A stretch of DNA of 49,110 nt from Rhodanobacteraceae bacterium (GTDB taxonomy: Bacteria; Pseudomonadota; Gammaproteobacteria; Xanthomonadales; Rhodanobacteraceae), in NCBI GenBank assembly GCA_004299705.1, contig SCQS01000052.1, forward strand, positions 1 to 49,110, read 5' to 3'. The notes below the pieces were generated by a model. That model did no database searches and was not told where the DNA came from. It saw only the letters and a program-made list of their open reading frames with translations. Shown here one piece after another: positions 7,689 through 16,366 of the stretch. Positions within the stretch are counted from its first letter, which is position 1. Each line of letters opens with the position of its first letter. The position numbers were made by a program, and so were the translations under genes.

Positions 7689-9929
7689 TTACAACAACCG
7701 CAGCAGCTCCGGCCAGATCGGCATCTGGCGTACGCGCTTGCCGGTCGCGTCGAAGACAGCGTTGGCGAGTGCGGGCGCGGCGGAGGGGAATCCCATCGCG
7801 AAGGCGCCGGTCGGATCTTCCTGCGAAGGCACCAGGATCACCTGCACGTCGTGCGGCATCTCGGCCATCGTCGCAAGTGGGTAATCCTTGAAGCCGCGCT
7901 GCACGATGCGGCCGTCCTTGACGGTGATGCGTTGGCGCAGCGCGGTGGAGAAGGCATCCAGTGTTGCACCGACCAATGCCGCGCGCGCGCCGAGTGGATT
8001 GACCACGCGGCCGAGGTCGGCAGCGCACACCACGTTGTGGATCACCAGGCGCTTGCCCTGCATCGACATCTGGATGGCATGCGCGACGTAGCCGCCGAAG
8101 GTGAAGTGGCAGGCCAGCCCGAAACCCTGACCGCGCGTGCGTTGTTTGCTCCAGCCAACCGCATCGGCCGCCAGTTGCAGCACCCACGACAACCGGCCGG
8201 TGTCGAGCACCGGCCCGCCATGGCCGCGATAGGGCAGCTTGCGCGGCTCGCCCAGAAGCGCCAGGCGGAACTTCAGTGCGTCCTGCTTCAAGCCATGCGC
8301 GACCTCGTCGAGGAAGCACTCCATCGCGAACGCGTTCACGCCGTGCGAACTGGCGCGGTAGGTGCCGCGCGGCAGCGCGGACTCCAGCGCGTACCATGCG
8401 TATTGCAGGTTGTCGACCAGCCCTGCGGGCAGGTCGTCGGGGTGTATTTCCGACAACCACCAACGCTCGCGGGGTTCGCGGCCTGCGAGCCGCGAAGTGC
8501 TGGCGATGCGATGGCTCCAGCCGGTCAGTTGCCGCTTGCGGTCGGCGCAGGCCTGCATGGCGTGGATGGAAAACGGCCGGTACGTGTCGTGCGCGAACGC
8601 GTCGGTGCGTGTCCACATCAACTTGATCGGCTTGCCCGCGGCCTTGGCCAGCATCACCGCCTCGGCCACGTAATCGGTTTCGAGGAAACGCCCGAAGCCG
8701 CCGCCCGCGCGCGGCAGTTTGATTTCGATCTTGTCCGGGGCCAGCCCCGTCAAGCGCTGCACGGTGTCGAAGGTCGCGCGTGGATTCTGTACCGGGGCGA
8801 TGATGATTGCGCGCTGGCCGTCCACCTTCACCAGCGCATTCGGCGGCTCCAGGTCGGCGTGCGCGACGGTGGCGAAACGGTATTCGGCCTTGAAATGATG
8901 GCGGGCGTGTTTATCGGCCTCGCCGAAGTCGCCGTCGCTGCGCACCGCCTTGCTGGGCTCGCCGGCCAGTGCCGTGGCCGCCGCCGCAGCCAGCGCGTCG
9001 TCGCCTTGCGCGCCGAGCGAGCCCGGTTGCCAGCGCACGTCGAGTTTCGCCACGGCTTGCAGCGCGGTCCAGGTGTCGCGCGCGAGTACCGCCACGCCCG
9101 CGGCCAGTTGCTGGGTGCCGAGCGTGCGCGCGGGGTCGGGCGGCGGGATCGTCATCACCTTGTCGACGCCCTTGAGCTTCAGCGCGGCGCTGTCGTCCAG
9201 GTGCGCCAGCTTGCCGCCGGGGTAGGGGCAGCGCGTGATCACCGCGACCCGCGTGTCGCCGAACCATTCGTCGATGGCGTAATGCTGGCGGCCGCTGACG
9301 ATGTCGCGCGCGTCCACGTCCCCGGCATCCTGCCCGACCAGCAGATATTGCGAGGGCATCTTGAGCGCGGGCCGGGTCGTCGCGGGTTTCAATTTCGACG
9401 CTGCCTCGGCGAGTTCGCCGTAGCCGAGCTTGCGGCCGTCGGCGGCGATGACCACGCCACGCAGGGTGCGCAGGCTGGCGGCGTCGGTGTTCCAGCGCTG
9501 CGCCGCGGCGCGCAACAGCAATTGGCGCGCGGCGGCGCCGACCGTGCGCAGGTCGTTCCAGGCCGCGGGCACGCTGGTGCTGCCCGAGGCCGTCTGGTGC
9601 CCATAGGTCCAGTGCGGTTCGCCGTTGACACCGGAGACGCCGAGATCCAGCGGTGCGACCACCACCTTGTTCCAGTCGGCATCCAGTTCCTCGGCGATGA
9701 TGCGCGCCTCGGCAGTACGGATGCCTTGGCCGACTTCCGGGTCGCGCGCGCCGATCACGGTGGTGCCGTCGGGTTCGATGCGCAGGTACGGGTTCAGGGC
9801 AATCAGGTTCTGGCCCAACAATTCGTCCGGCGTCCACGCGAGCGCGGGCAAGCCAACCACCAGCGCGCCGGTCGCGGTACCGAAAATCTTGAGGAAGCGC
9901 CGGCGGCCGGCATCGTGCGCGCGGCTCAC
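7689..9929 (-). CDS. Molybdopterin-binding large subunit, isoquinoline 1-oxidoreductase (IorB) type, Tat-exported
   Basis: A 746-residue protein of the xanthine oxidase/aldehyde oxidoreductase superfamily, with hydroxylation of an N-heterocycle or aldehyde as the expected reaction. The N-terminus has a twin-arginine signal (RRRFLKIFG followed by ATGALVVGLPALAW), which fits IorB-type enzymes that fold with cofactor and are exported. The molybdopterin-binding region includes GARDPEVGQGIRT, LPRAGGGFGRFLETDYV and WSHRIASTSR, and the C-terminal part has VVCAADLGRVVNPLGA, where a general-base Glu normally sits in this family. The GTG start at 9929 is preferred because it overlaps the small-subunit stop as GTGA, the normal coupled pair. 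The natural substrate and electron acceptor cannot be told. Confidence 0.85.
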   Translation of the reverse strand: MSRAHDAGRRRFLKIFGTATGALVVGLPALAWTPDELLGQNLIALNPYLRIEPDGTTVIGARDPEVGQGIRTAEARIIAEELDADWNKVVVAPLDLGVSGVNGEPHWTYGHQTASGSTSVPAAWNDLRTVGAAARQLLLRAAAQRWNTDAASLRTLRGVVIAADGRKLGYGELAEAASKLKPATTRPALKMPSQYLLVGQDAGDVDARDIVSGRQHYAIDEWFGDTRVAVITRCPYPGGKLAHLDDSAALKLKGVDKVMTIPPPDPARTLGTQQLAAGVAVLARDTWTALQAVAKLDVRWQPGSLGAQGDDALAAAAATALAGEPSKAVRSDGDFGEADKHARHHFKAEYRFATVAHADLEPPNALVKVDGQRAIIIAPVQNPRATFDTVQRLTGLAPDKIEIKLPRAGGGFGRFLETDYVAEAVMLAKAAGKPIKLMWTRTDAFAHDTYRPFSIHAMQACADRKRQLTGWSHRIASTSRLAGREPRERWWLSEIHPDDLPAGLVDNLQYAWYALESALPRGTYRASSHGVNAFAMECFLDEVAHGLKQDALKFRLALLGEPRKLPYRGHGGPVLDTGRLSWVLQLAADAVGWSKQRTRGQGFGLACHFTFGGYVAHAIQMSMQGKRLVIHNVVCAADLGRVVNPLGARAALVGATLDAFSTALRQRITVKDGRIVQRGFKDYPLATMAEMPHDVQVILVPSQEDPTGAFAMGFPSAAPALANAVFDATGKRVRQMPIWPELLRLL

Positions 9930-10450
9930 TTGGGCTTGCCTTGCAGGATTTGCGCGGCGCGGTGGATCGCGCGACGGATGCGCGGGTAACTGCCGCAGCG
10001 GCACAGGTTGGCGATGCGGTCGATATCGGCGTCGCCGGGGTCCGGCTTGCGCGCCAGCAAGTCCACTGCCGCCATGATCTGGCCGGGCTGGCAGTAGCCG
10101 CACAGGATCGCGTCCTCGTCGACCCAAGCCTGCTGCACCGGGTGCAACGAACCGTCCGGGCCCGCCAGACCTTCGACGGTGGTGATGTCCGCGTCGACGA
10201 GCTTGGCCATCGGCACGGCGCAGGCACGCTTGAGCTTGCCGTTCACCAGCACGCTGCAAGCACCACAGCTCTTGTCGTCGCAGCCGTATTTGCAGCCGGT
10301 CAGGCGCAGCTCGTCGCGCAGGTACCACAGAAGCGGCAGGTCGGGATCGCCGGTATGGCGAAAGTGCTTGCCGTTGATCGACACGTCGATGCCCTTGCGG
10401 ATCGGCTGCGGGACGATCGTGGTGCGTTGCATGAGCGGGGCTTGGGGCAT
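9926..10450 (-). CDS. [2Fe-2S] small subunit of molybdenum hydroxylase (IorA type)
   Basis: A 174-residue electron-transfer subunit with two iron-sulfur clusters. The N-terminal plant-ferredoxin-type cluster is CKYGCDDKSCGACSV plus a downstream C in RACAVP. The C-terminal helical cluster uses CGYCQPGQIM and CRCGSYPRIRRAI. Length and motif order match XdhC/IorA-type subunits. Start could also be ATG at 10432 (MQRTTIV). A TACAAT -10-like hexamer about ten bases before 10450 makes a short or absent leader possible. It is the first gene of a two-gene operon with the large subunit. No Mo-cofactor maturation gene is adjacent. Confidence 0.87.
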   Translation of the reverse strand: MPQAPLMQRTTIVPQPIRKGIDVSINGKHFRHTGDPDLPLLWYLRDELRLTGCKYGCDDKSCGACSVLVNGKLKRACAVPMAKLVDADITTVEGLAGPDGSLHPVQQAWVDEDAILCGYCQPGQIMAAVDLLARKPDPGDADIDRIANLCRCGSYPRIRRAIHRAAQILQGKPK

Positions 10451-10461
10451 TCGCCAATTGT

Positions 10462-10528
10462 ATTGGCTACGCCAGCATTGGCTACGCCCGTCCGCGCCAT
10501 GCCCATTCCGTCATGCCGATTCGGCATG
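10462..10528. repeat. Small repeats in the iorA-lysC intergenic gap
   Basis: A direct repeat TTGGCTACGCC occurs at about 10462 and 10477, and a hairpin CATGCCG-ATT-CGGCATG at 10512-10528. They lie between divergent genes where both promoters must sit. The function is unknown; the hairpin has no T tract. Confidence 0.4.
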
Positions 10529-10609
10529 GTCGGCGCGTTGCGTTTTGGCCGGTCGCACGCAACACTTGTCGGCCTTGCCAGCGCCACGCCTCGTCTTTCC
10601 CATAGTCCC

Positions 10610-13207
10610 ATGAACGCATCCGCCTCTGCGCCGCTCGCGCCCGACGCCCCCTGGGTGGTGCTGAAGTTCGGCGGTACCAGCGTCGCGACCGTCGAGCGCT
10701 GGCGGACGATCCTGCAACTCGCCGCCGCACGCCGCGCGGAAGGCGCACGCGTGCTGGTGGTGGTGTCGGCGTTGTCGGGCATCACCGATGCGTTGAAAGC
10801 CCTGTGCGCCTGTGCGCCGATCGAACGAGCTGACGCACTGGCAAAAATCATCGAACGGCACCGCGCACTCGCGGCGCAGATGCAACTGGCGCATACGGCG
10901 GAGATGGATCGCTGGCTGGCGTCGTTGCAGGCGTTGGTGGTCGCCGCCGCGCCCGAGCAGCTGCGTTGGCAAGCCACGGTGCAGGCGCACGGCGAGTTGC
11001 TGTCGAGTTCGCTGGGTGCGGCGTTCATGGCCGCCAATGGTTTGCCAACCACGTGGATCGACGCGCGCGAAGCCCTGCTGGCGCGCGAGGTGCCGTTCCT
11101 CAATGAGCGCGCGCGTGTGCTGTCGGCACAGGTGCAGGCCGAGCCCGATCCGGCGCTGGCCAGCGCCTTGGCCGCGCGAGGCGAGGTGTTCATCAGCCAG
11201 GGCTTCATTGCGCGCGACGGCGACGGTCAAACCGTGCTGCTGGGCCGCGGCGGCTCGGATACCTCGGCTGCGTACTTCGGTGCGCTGTTGCGCGCGTCGC
11301 GGGTGGAAATCTGGACCGACGTCGCCGGGATGTTCACGGCCGACCCGCGCCAGGTGCCGGGCGCGCGCCTGCTGCAGCGGCTCGATTACGACGAGGCCCA
11401 GGAGATCGCGACCACAGGCGCCAAGGTGCTGCACGCGCGCTGCCTGTCGCCGTGCCGGCGCGCGCGGGTGCCGTTGTGGGTGAAGGACACGCAACATCCC
11501 GATCTCGATGGCACCGTGGTGGCGCCGCAGCCGACCGAGGTGGCGCCCAGCATCAAGGCCATCAGTTCGCGGCGCGGCATCACGCTGGTGTCGATGGAAA
11601 CCTCGGGCATGTGGCAGCAGGTCGGCTTCCTCGCCGACGTGTTCGCGCTGTTCAAGCAGCACGGTCTGTCGGTGGACTTGATAGGATCGGCCGAAACCAA
11701 CGTCACGGTGTCGCTCGATCCCAGCGAAAACCTGCTGGATTCCGACGTGGTCGCGGCGCTCGCGGCCGATCTCGCCAAGGTGTGCCGGGTCAAGGTGATC
11801 GCACCCTGCGCGGCGGTGACGCTGGTCGGCCGCGGCATGCGTTCGATGTTGCATCGGTTGTCCGGCGTGCTGGCCGAGTTCGGGCGCGAACGCGTGCACC
11901 TGATTTCGCAGTCGTCCAACAACCTCAACCTGACCTTCGTGGTCGACGAAGCGATGCTGGATGGCCTGCTGCCGCGCCTGCACGAATTGCTGATACGCGC
12001 CGGCGCACTGCGCACCGACGATGTGGCGTTGTTCGGGCCGAGTTGGCAGGCGCTGTATGGCGGCGGCGCGGAACTCAAGCAGGTGCCGTGGTGGCATGCG
12101 CAACGCGCGCGGCTGCTTGAAGTTGCGCAGGCAACGCCGCGCTACGTCTACCACCTCCCCACGATCCGCGAACGTGCGCGTGCGCTGCGTGCTTTGACCT
12201 CGGTCGATCGCGTGTACTACGCGCTCAAGGCCAATCCGCATCCGGCGATCCTGCGCGCGCTTGCCGAGGAAGGCATCGGCTTCGAATGCGTGTCGCCGGG
12301 TGAACTGGCCGCGGTCGATGCGCTCGCGGAAGCGCGCGAATCGCCGCGCCTGTTCACGCCCAACTTCGCGCCGCGCGGCGATTACGCGGATGCCTTGCGG
12401 CGTGGAGTCATGTTGACCCTGGATTCCCTGCACCCCTTGCAGCACTGGCCCGAACTGTTCGCCGGTCACGAAATTATGCTGCGCGTCGATCTCGGGCGCG
12501 GGCTCGGCCACCACGACAAGGTGCGCACCGGCGGCGCCGCCAGCAAGTTCGGCCTGCCGCTGGACCAGTTCGATGAATTCCTGACGCTGGCACGCGAACG
12601 CGGGCTGCGCATCGCTGGGCTGCACGCGCATCTGGGTTCGGGCATTCTGGACGCGGCGCACTGGCCGCTGGTGTTCGGGCAACTGGCCAGCCTCGCCGAT
12701 CGCATCGGCAGCGTGCGTTGCCTGGACCTGGGCGGCGGCCTCGGCGTGCCGTCGCATCCCGGCGAATCGGAACTCGATCTCGCGGCGCTGGATACGGCGC
12801 TGGCGGAGGTGAAGCGCGCGTATCCGCAATACGGACTGTGGCTGGAACCCGGCCGCTGGCTGGTGGCCGACGCGGGCGTGCTGCTGGCGCGCGTCACCCA
12901 GACCAAACGCAAGGGCGCGCTCAACTATCTGGGTTGCGATGCCGGCATGCACGCGTTGATCCGGCCCGCGCTGTACGACGCCTGGCATCACATCGTGAAT
13001 CTTTCGCGGCTCGACGATGCGGCCACCACGCTGTATCAAGTGGTCGGTCCGATCTGCGAGTCCGGTGACGTGCTGGGCGCCGACCGCCGCCTGCCGGAAA
13101 GCGTGGAAGGTGACGTGTTGTTGATCGCGCAGGCCGGCGCCTACGGCGAGTCGATGGCGTCTCACTACAATCTGCGTCCGCTGGCCGAATCCTCCGTTAT
13201 CGAATGA
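10610..13207 (+). CDS. lysAC: Bifunctional aspartate kinase / diaminopimelate decarboxylase
   Basis: An 865-residue fusion of the first and last enzymes of lysine synthesis. Residues 1-460 are aspartokinase III-like, with the kinase motif VVLKFGGTSV at the start, GRGGSDTSAA in the nucleotide site and two ACT domains (ITLVSMETSGMW, AVTLVGRGMRSM) for feedback control. From about 500 comes a fold III PLP decarboxylase, with the PLP lysine in YYALKANPHP (K about 541), HAHLGSGI, the glycine loop GGGLGVPS, EPGRWLVADAG and C-terminal GAYGESMASHYN. Fusions of this order are known from Xanthomonadales. The stop overlaps the murL start (ATGA), linking control of the DAP pool to peptidoglycan glutamate genes. 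ATG 10610 is the first start near the kinase motif. Confidence 0.94.
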   Translation: MNASASAPLAPDAPWVVLKFGGTSVATVERWRTILQLAAARRAEGARVLVVVSALSGITDALKALCACAPIERADALAKIIERHRALAAQMQLAHTAEMDRWLASLQALVVAAAPEQLRWQATVQAHGELLSSSLGAAFMAANGLPTTWIDAREALLAREVPFLNERARVLSAQVQAEPDPALASALAARGEVFISQGFIARDGDGQTVLLGRGGSDTSAAYFGALLRASRVEIWTDVAGMFTADPRQVPGARLLQRLDYDEAQEIATTGAKVLHARCLSPCRRARVPLWVKDTQHPDLDGTVVAPQPTEVAPSIKAISSRRGITLVSMETSGMWQQVGFLADVFALFKQHGLSVDLIGSAETNVTVSLDPSENLLDSDVVAALAADLAKVCRVKVIAPCAAVTLVGRGMRSMLHRLSGVLAEFGRERVHLISQSSNNLNLTFVVDEAMLDGLLPRLHELLIRAGALRTDDVALFGPSWQALYGGGAELKQVPWWHAQRARLLEVAQATPRYVYHLPTIRERARALRALTSVDRVYYALKANPHPAILRALAEEGIGFECVSPGELAAVDALAEARESPRLFTPNFAPRGDYADALRRGVMLTLDSLHPLQHWPELFAGHEIMLRVDLGRGLGHHDKVRTGGAASKFGLPLDQFDEFLTLARERGLRIAGLHAHLGSGILDAAHWPLVFGQLASLADRIGSVRCLDLGGGLGVPSHPGESELDLAALDTALAEVKRAYPQYGLWLEPGRWLVADAGVLLARVTQTKRKGALNYLGCDAGMHALIRPALYDAWHHIVNLSRLDDAATTLYQVVGPICESGDVLGADRRLPESVEGDVLLIAQAGAYGESMASHYNLRPLAESSVIE

Positions 13208-14589
13208 ACGCATCCCCCGACAAACCGCTGGTTGATCCGCGCAAGGCGCAGGCGTTCCGCTGCGTGCGGTGCAGCTACGCCGAGGGTGTGGCGGAACTGG
13301 TGTATGCGTTCGACAATGGCCCTGAATTGATCGAGCGCGTGCGTTTTCCCGATGCGCCTGCGTTGACGGAAGCGCGTAAGCCCGCATTCGACGCGGCGCT
13401 GCGGATGCTGCATCTGTTCGCGGGCGTCAGTTATTTCAAGGCCGGTGTGCCTGCGCGCATTGAAGTCGAAACCGGTGCGCCGGATGCTGCGACGGCCGAT
13501 CTGCTGGATGCGTTGTATCTGCACGGGCTTGCCGAGTTCGCGTATCGCAACGGGCTGGATTTGCGCGGGAAGATTGCGTTTCCACGTAGGAGCGCGCCTG
13601 CGCGCGAATGGAACAGCGGGTCGCGCGCAGGCGCGCTCCTACAGCGGCATCGCGCCTTGGTGCCCATCGGCGGTGGCAAGGATTCGCTGGTGGTGGCGGA
13701 AGCGTTGAAGTCGGCCGGCATCGCGGCCACCGCGATCTGGGTCGGAGCATCACCGCTGATCGCGTCGGTGGCGGCGCGCACCGGCTTGCCGATGCTCAAC
13801 ATCGGCCGTGAATTGTCGCCGCTGTTGTTCGAGTACAACCGCATTGGCGCGTGGAACGGGCACATTCCCGTCACCGCGATCAACTCCGCGATCCTTGCCT
13901 GCGCCGCGATCCTGTATCGATACGATGCGATCGCGTTCGCCAATGAACGTTCGGCATCGGCCGCGACGCTGGAATACGAAGGCCAGCAGGTCAACCACCA
14001 GTGGAGCAAGGGCTGGGCCTTCGAAAAGCTGTTCGCGGATTGGCTGCATTCGCACGTTGCAGCCGACCTCGATTATTTTTCCTTGCTGCGGCCGTACTCG
14101 GAGCTTGCGGTCACGCGCGCGTTCGCGAAATCCGGCGCGGCCTATTTCGATGCGTTCTCCAGTTGCAACCGCAACTTCCGGATACTTGGGCCCAAGCCCG
14201 CCGACCGTTGGTGCGGACAGTGCCCGAAGTGTCATTTCGTGTTCCTGGCGCTGGCGCCGTTCCTGCCCAAGCCGCGCCTGCTGCAGATTTTCGGCCGCAA
14301 CCTGCTCGACGATGAAGCCTTGGCGCCGGGCTTCGACGCGCTGATCGAGTACCACGACCACAAACCGTTCGAGTGCGTGGGCGAAGCCAGCGAAGCGCGC
14401 GCCGCGTTTGCCGAGCTGGCCGCGCGCCCCGAGTGGCGCGAGGATGCGCTGGTCGCGCGCTTCCGCGAAGAGATTGCGCCGCGCCTCGATGCATCGGTCT
14501 TGACGTTGCAGCCGTGGCTGCTGCCGTCGACCGAACACGGTGTGCCCGAGCGGTTCGCGGGAGCGCTCGATGCGATTCGCCGAGCTTGA
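13204..14589 (+). CDS. murL: UDP-MurNAc-L-Ala-L-Glu epimerase MurL
   Basis: A 461-residue enzyme that epimerises the terminal L-Glu of UDP-MurNAc-L-Ala-L-Glu to D-Glu, using ATP, in the pathway described in Xanthomonas oryzae that replaces the MurI/MurD route. Recognisable parts are the N-terminal VDPRKAQAFRCVRCSYAEGVAELVY, the PP-loop-like ATP site VPIGGGKDSLVVAEAL (about 153), FANERSASA, GQQVNHQWSKGWAFE and the cysteine pair RWCGQCPKCHFVF. Residues about 128-147 are encoded by a palindromic repeat (13586-13642) inserted in frame just before the PP-loop. The gene overlaps lysAC by four bases and murD2 by twenty, so the three are coupled. Confidence 0.9.
   Translation: MNASPDKPLVDPRKAQAFRCVRCSYAEGVAELVYAFDNGPELIERVRFPDAPALTEARKPAFDAALRMLHLFAGVSYFKAGVPARIEVETGAPDAATADLLDALYLHGLAEFAYRNGLDLRGKIAFPRRSAPAREWNSGSRAGALLQRHRALVPIGGGKDSLVVAEALKSAGIAATAIWVGASPLIASVAARTGLPMLNIGRELSPLLFEYNRIGAWNGHIPVTAINSAILACAAILYRYDAIAFANERSASAATLEYEGQQVNHQWSKGWAFEKLFADWLHSHVAADLDYFSLLRPYSELAVTRAFAKSGAAYFDAFSSCNRNFRILGPKPADRWCGQCPKCHFVFLALAPFLPKPRLLQIFGRNLLDDEALAPGFDALIEYHDHKPFECVGEASEARAAFAELAARPEWREDALVARFREEIAPRLDASVLTLQPWLLPSTEHGVPERFAGALDAIRRA
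13586..13642. repeat. GTAGGAGC-family palindrome inserted in murL
   Basis: A perfect-looking inverted repeat of GTAGGAGCGCGCCTGCGCGC with its complement, around a short spacer. The length from outer GTAGGAGC to outer GCTCCTAC is 57 bases, exactly 19 codons, so the reading frame is kept. It belongs to the same family as 6104-6150. Confidence 0.9.
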
Positions 14590-15931
14590 ACACGCCGATG
14601 TCGCGATCTGGGGCTACGGCCGGGAAGGGCGCAGCGTGCTGGCGGCGTTGCGGCGCAGGTTTCCCGGCAAACCACTGGCGCTGTATTGCAAGCCGGATGA
14701 AGCCGCCGTTGCAAGTCTGCGCAACGACAGCCATTTGCGAGTGGTTTGTTCGTCACCGGATGCCGACGGACTCTCCACACATGATTGCGTCATCAAATCG
14801 CCGGGCATCAGCGCCTACAAACCGGAAATCCTGGCCGCGCGCGAACGCGGCACGCGTTTCACTTCCGGCACTGCGCTGTGGTTCGGCGAAAACCCTGACG
14901 CGCGCGTGGTCGCGGTCACCGGCACCAAGGGCAAAAGCACCACCACCGCGCTGATCGCGCACCTCGCGCGTTCGCTCGGCATCCGCACCGCGCTGGCAGG
15001 CAATATCGGCATGCCGCTGTTGGATCTGGATGGGCAGCGGGCGGATCTGTGGGCCATCGAGCTTTCCAGCTTCCAGACCGGCGAGGCAGGGCCGCTCGAA
15101 CTCGGCGTGGTAGTGAGCCTTGGCGAAGAGCACCTCGACTGGCACGGCACGCGCGAACGCTATGTTGCGGACAAACTGAAACTCGCCGATGTGTCGCGTA
15201 CGTTGTTGGTGGATGCCGAGACGCCGCTGCTGATGGAAAAAACCAGGGCGCACCCGCATCGCGTCACCTTCGGAGGCACGCGCGATTGGCATGCGTCCGA
15301 TGGCACAATCCTGCGTGGGGCGGAACACGTGTTCGATGTTGCCGACCTGCCGCTGCACGGCGCGCACAATGCGCACAACGCCTGCGCCGCGCTGGCTGCG
15401 ATCGAGCTGCTGGGGCTCGATGCGCATGCAGCGGAACCCGCGCTGGCCGACTTCAAGCCGTTGCCGCATCGCCTGACTTCGCTGGGTACACATGACGGCG
15501 TCGAGTGGATCGATGATTCCATCAGTACCACGCCCGACGCGGCGCTGGCGGCGCTGGAAAGCCTGCGCGGTCGCGCCGTCACGCTGATCCTCGGCGGACA
15601 TGACCGTGGCCTCGACTGGTCGGGCTTCGCGCAGGCGCTGCGCGCTCAGGCGCCGCATGCCATCGTCACGCAGGGCGCGGCCGGCCCACGCATCGCGCGT
15701 ACCTTGCGCGATGCGAACGTTGCCTGCGCCGTCGAGGAAACCGCCGATCTTGCGGCGGCCGTGGCGCGTGCGCGTGCATTGGTGCCCGATGGCGGCGTGG
15801 TGCTGCTTTCGCCCGGCGCACCGAGCTTCGATCAATTCAAGGATTACAGCGAGCGCGGCCGCGCCTTCGCGCGGCTTGGCGGTTTCGATGGCAATGCGAT
15901 CGGCGAGATCACCGGGCTCGGCATTGCATGA
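14570..15931 (+). CDS. murD2: UDP-MurNAc-L-Ala--L-Glu ligase MurD2
   Basis: A 453-residue Mur ligase that adds L-glutamate, rather than D-glutamate, to UDP-MurNAc-L-alanine; MurL then epimerises it. The N-terminal UDP-binding domain starts DVAIWGYGREGRSVLAAL. The central ATP site is VAVTGTKGKSTTTALIAHLA (about 116-135), followed by ELSSFQTGE and the Mur-ligase histidine motif GAHNAHNACAAL. The C-terminal domain begins near HRLTSLGTHDGVEWIDDSI with GGHDRGLDWSGF and LLSPGAPSFDQFKDY. ATG 14570 lies inside the end of murL and starts directly at the conserved domain. L-Glu specificity is inferred from linkage to murL; sequence alone fits MurD as well. Confidence 0.9.
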   Translation: MRFAELEHADVAIWGYGREGRSVLAALRRRFPGKPLALYCKPDEAAVASLRNDSHLRVVCSSPDADGLSTHDCVIKSPGISAYKPEILAARERGTRFTSGTALWFGENPDARVVAVTGTKGKSTTTALIAHLARSLGIRTALAGNIGMPLLDLDGQRADLWAIELSSFQTGEAGPLELGVVVSLGEEHLDWHGTRERYVADKLKLADVSRTLLVDAETPLLMEKTRAHPHRVTFGGTRDWHASDGTILRGAEHVFDVADLPLHGAHNAHNACAALAAIELLGLDAHAAEPALADFKPLPHRLTSLGTHDGVEWIDDSISTTPDAALAALESLRGRAVTLILGGHDRGLDWSGFAQALRAQAPHAIVTQGAAGPRIARTLRDANVACAVEETADLAAAVARARALVPDGGVVLLSPGAPSFDQFKDYSERGRAFARLGGFDGNAIGEITGLGIA

Positions 15932-15946
15932 GCCAGGTGTCTCGGA

Positions 15947-16224
15947 TCAACGCACGCCCCGACCCGACAACTGCCATTTCTTGTCGCAGTCCAGGTGGAA
16001 AGGCACCAATTCACGAACCGGCTTCCTTTCCATGCTGAACTTGGTGTCGTAGTTGACGTTGGCGTATTCGCCCGCCGGCAATATGCCGCCTTTGGAGATC
16101 GAGCGGGTGACGGCCACCACCTTGCGCGACTTCACCTTGCCCATCCTGGCGCAATTGTTTGCTGCGCGTTGGCGACGCCAAAGGTACCGATCGACAAGGC
16201 ACAGGCAAACAGACGAGCAAACAT
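15947..16224 (-). pseudogene. Small secreted protein with apparent frameshift
   Basis: ATG at 16224 is preceded by GGAGCGAG and opens a signal peptide MFARLFACALSIGTFGVANA, but this frame stops after about 30 codons (ending IAPGWAR). A second frame on the same strand then carries a soluble basic domain that starts at about 16144 (MGKVKSRKVVAVTRSISKG) and ends near 15947 with DCDKKWQLSGRGVR. Reading the two together with one frame change near 16145-16150 gives a normal short exported protein. The product is not recognised. A sequencing error or real mutation are both possible. The second frame alone could also be a 65-residue protein, but it lacks a clear ribosome-binding site. Confidence 0.4.
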
Positions 16225-16366
16225 GGAACTCGCTCCATCGGTTCGAAAGATTGCTGAACCTGGAACGCGCACGTTGTTCGTGACTGCAAGCCGGCCGGCG
16301 CGCACAAGAACGCGTCCGCAAGGCGACAGCCTTCCGGGCGCGTCGGTTTACCGCGTGACGGTCTTG

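Noticed and set aside
10511-13387. Long minus-strand open frame opposite lysAC
   Set aside because: The plus strand encodes all motifs of the fused kinase/decarboxylase. The antisense translation has no recognisable features.
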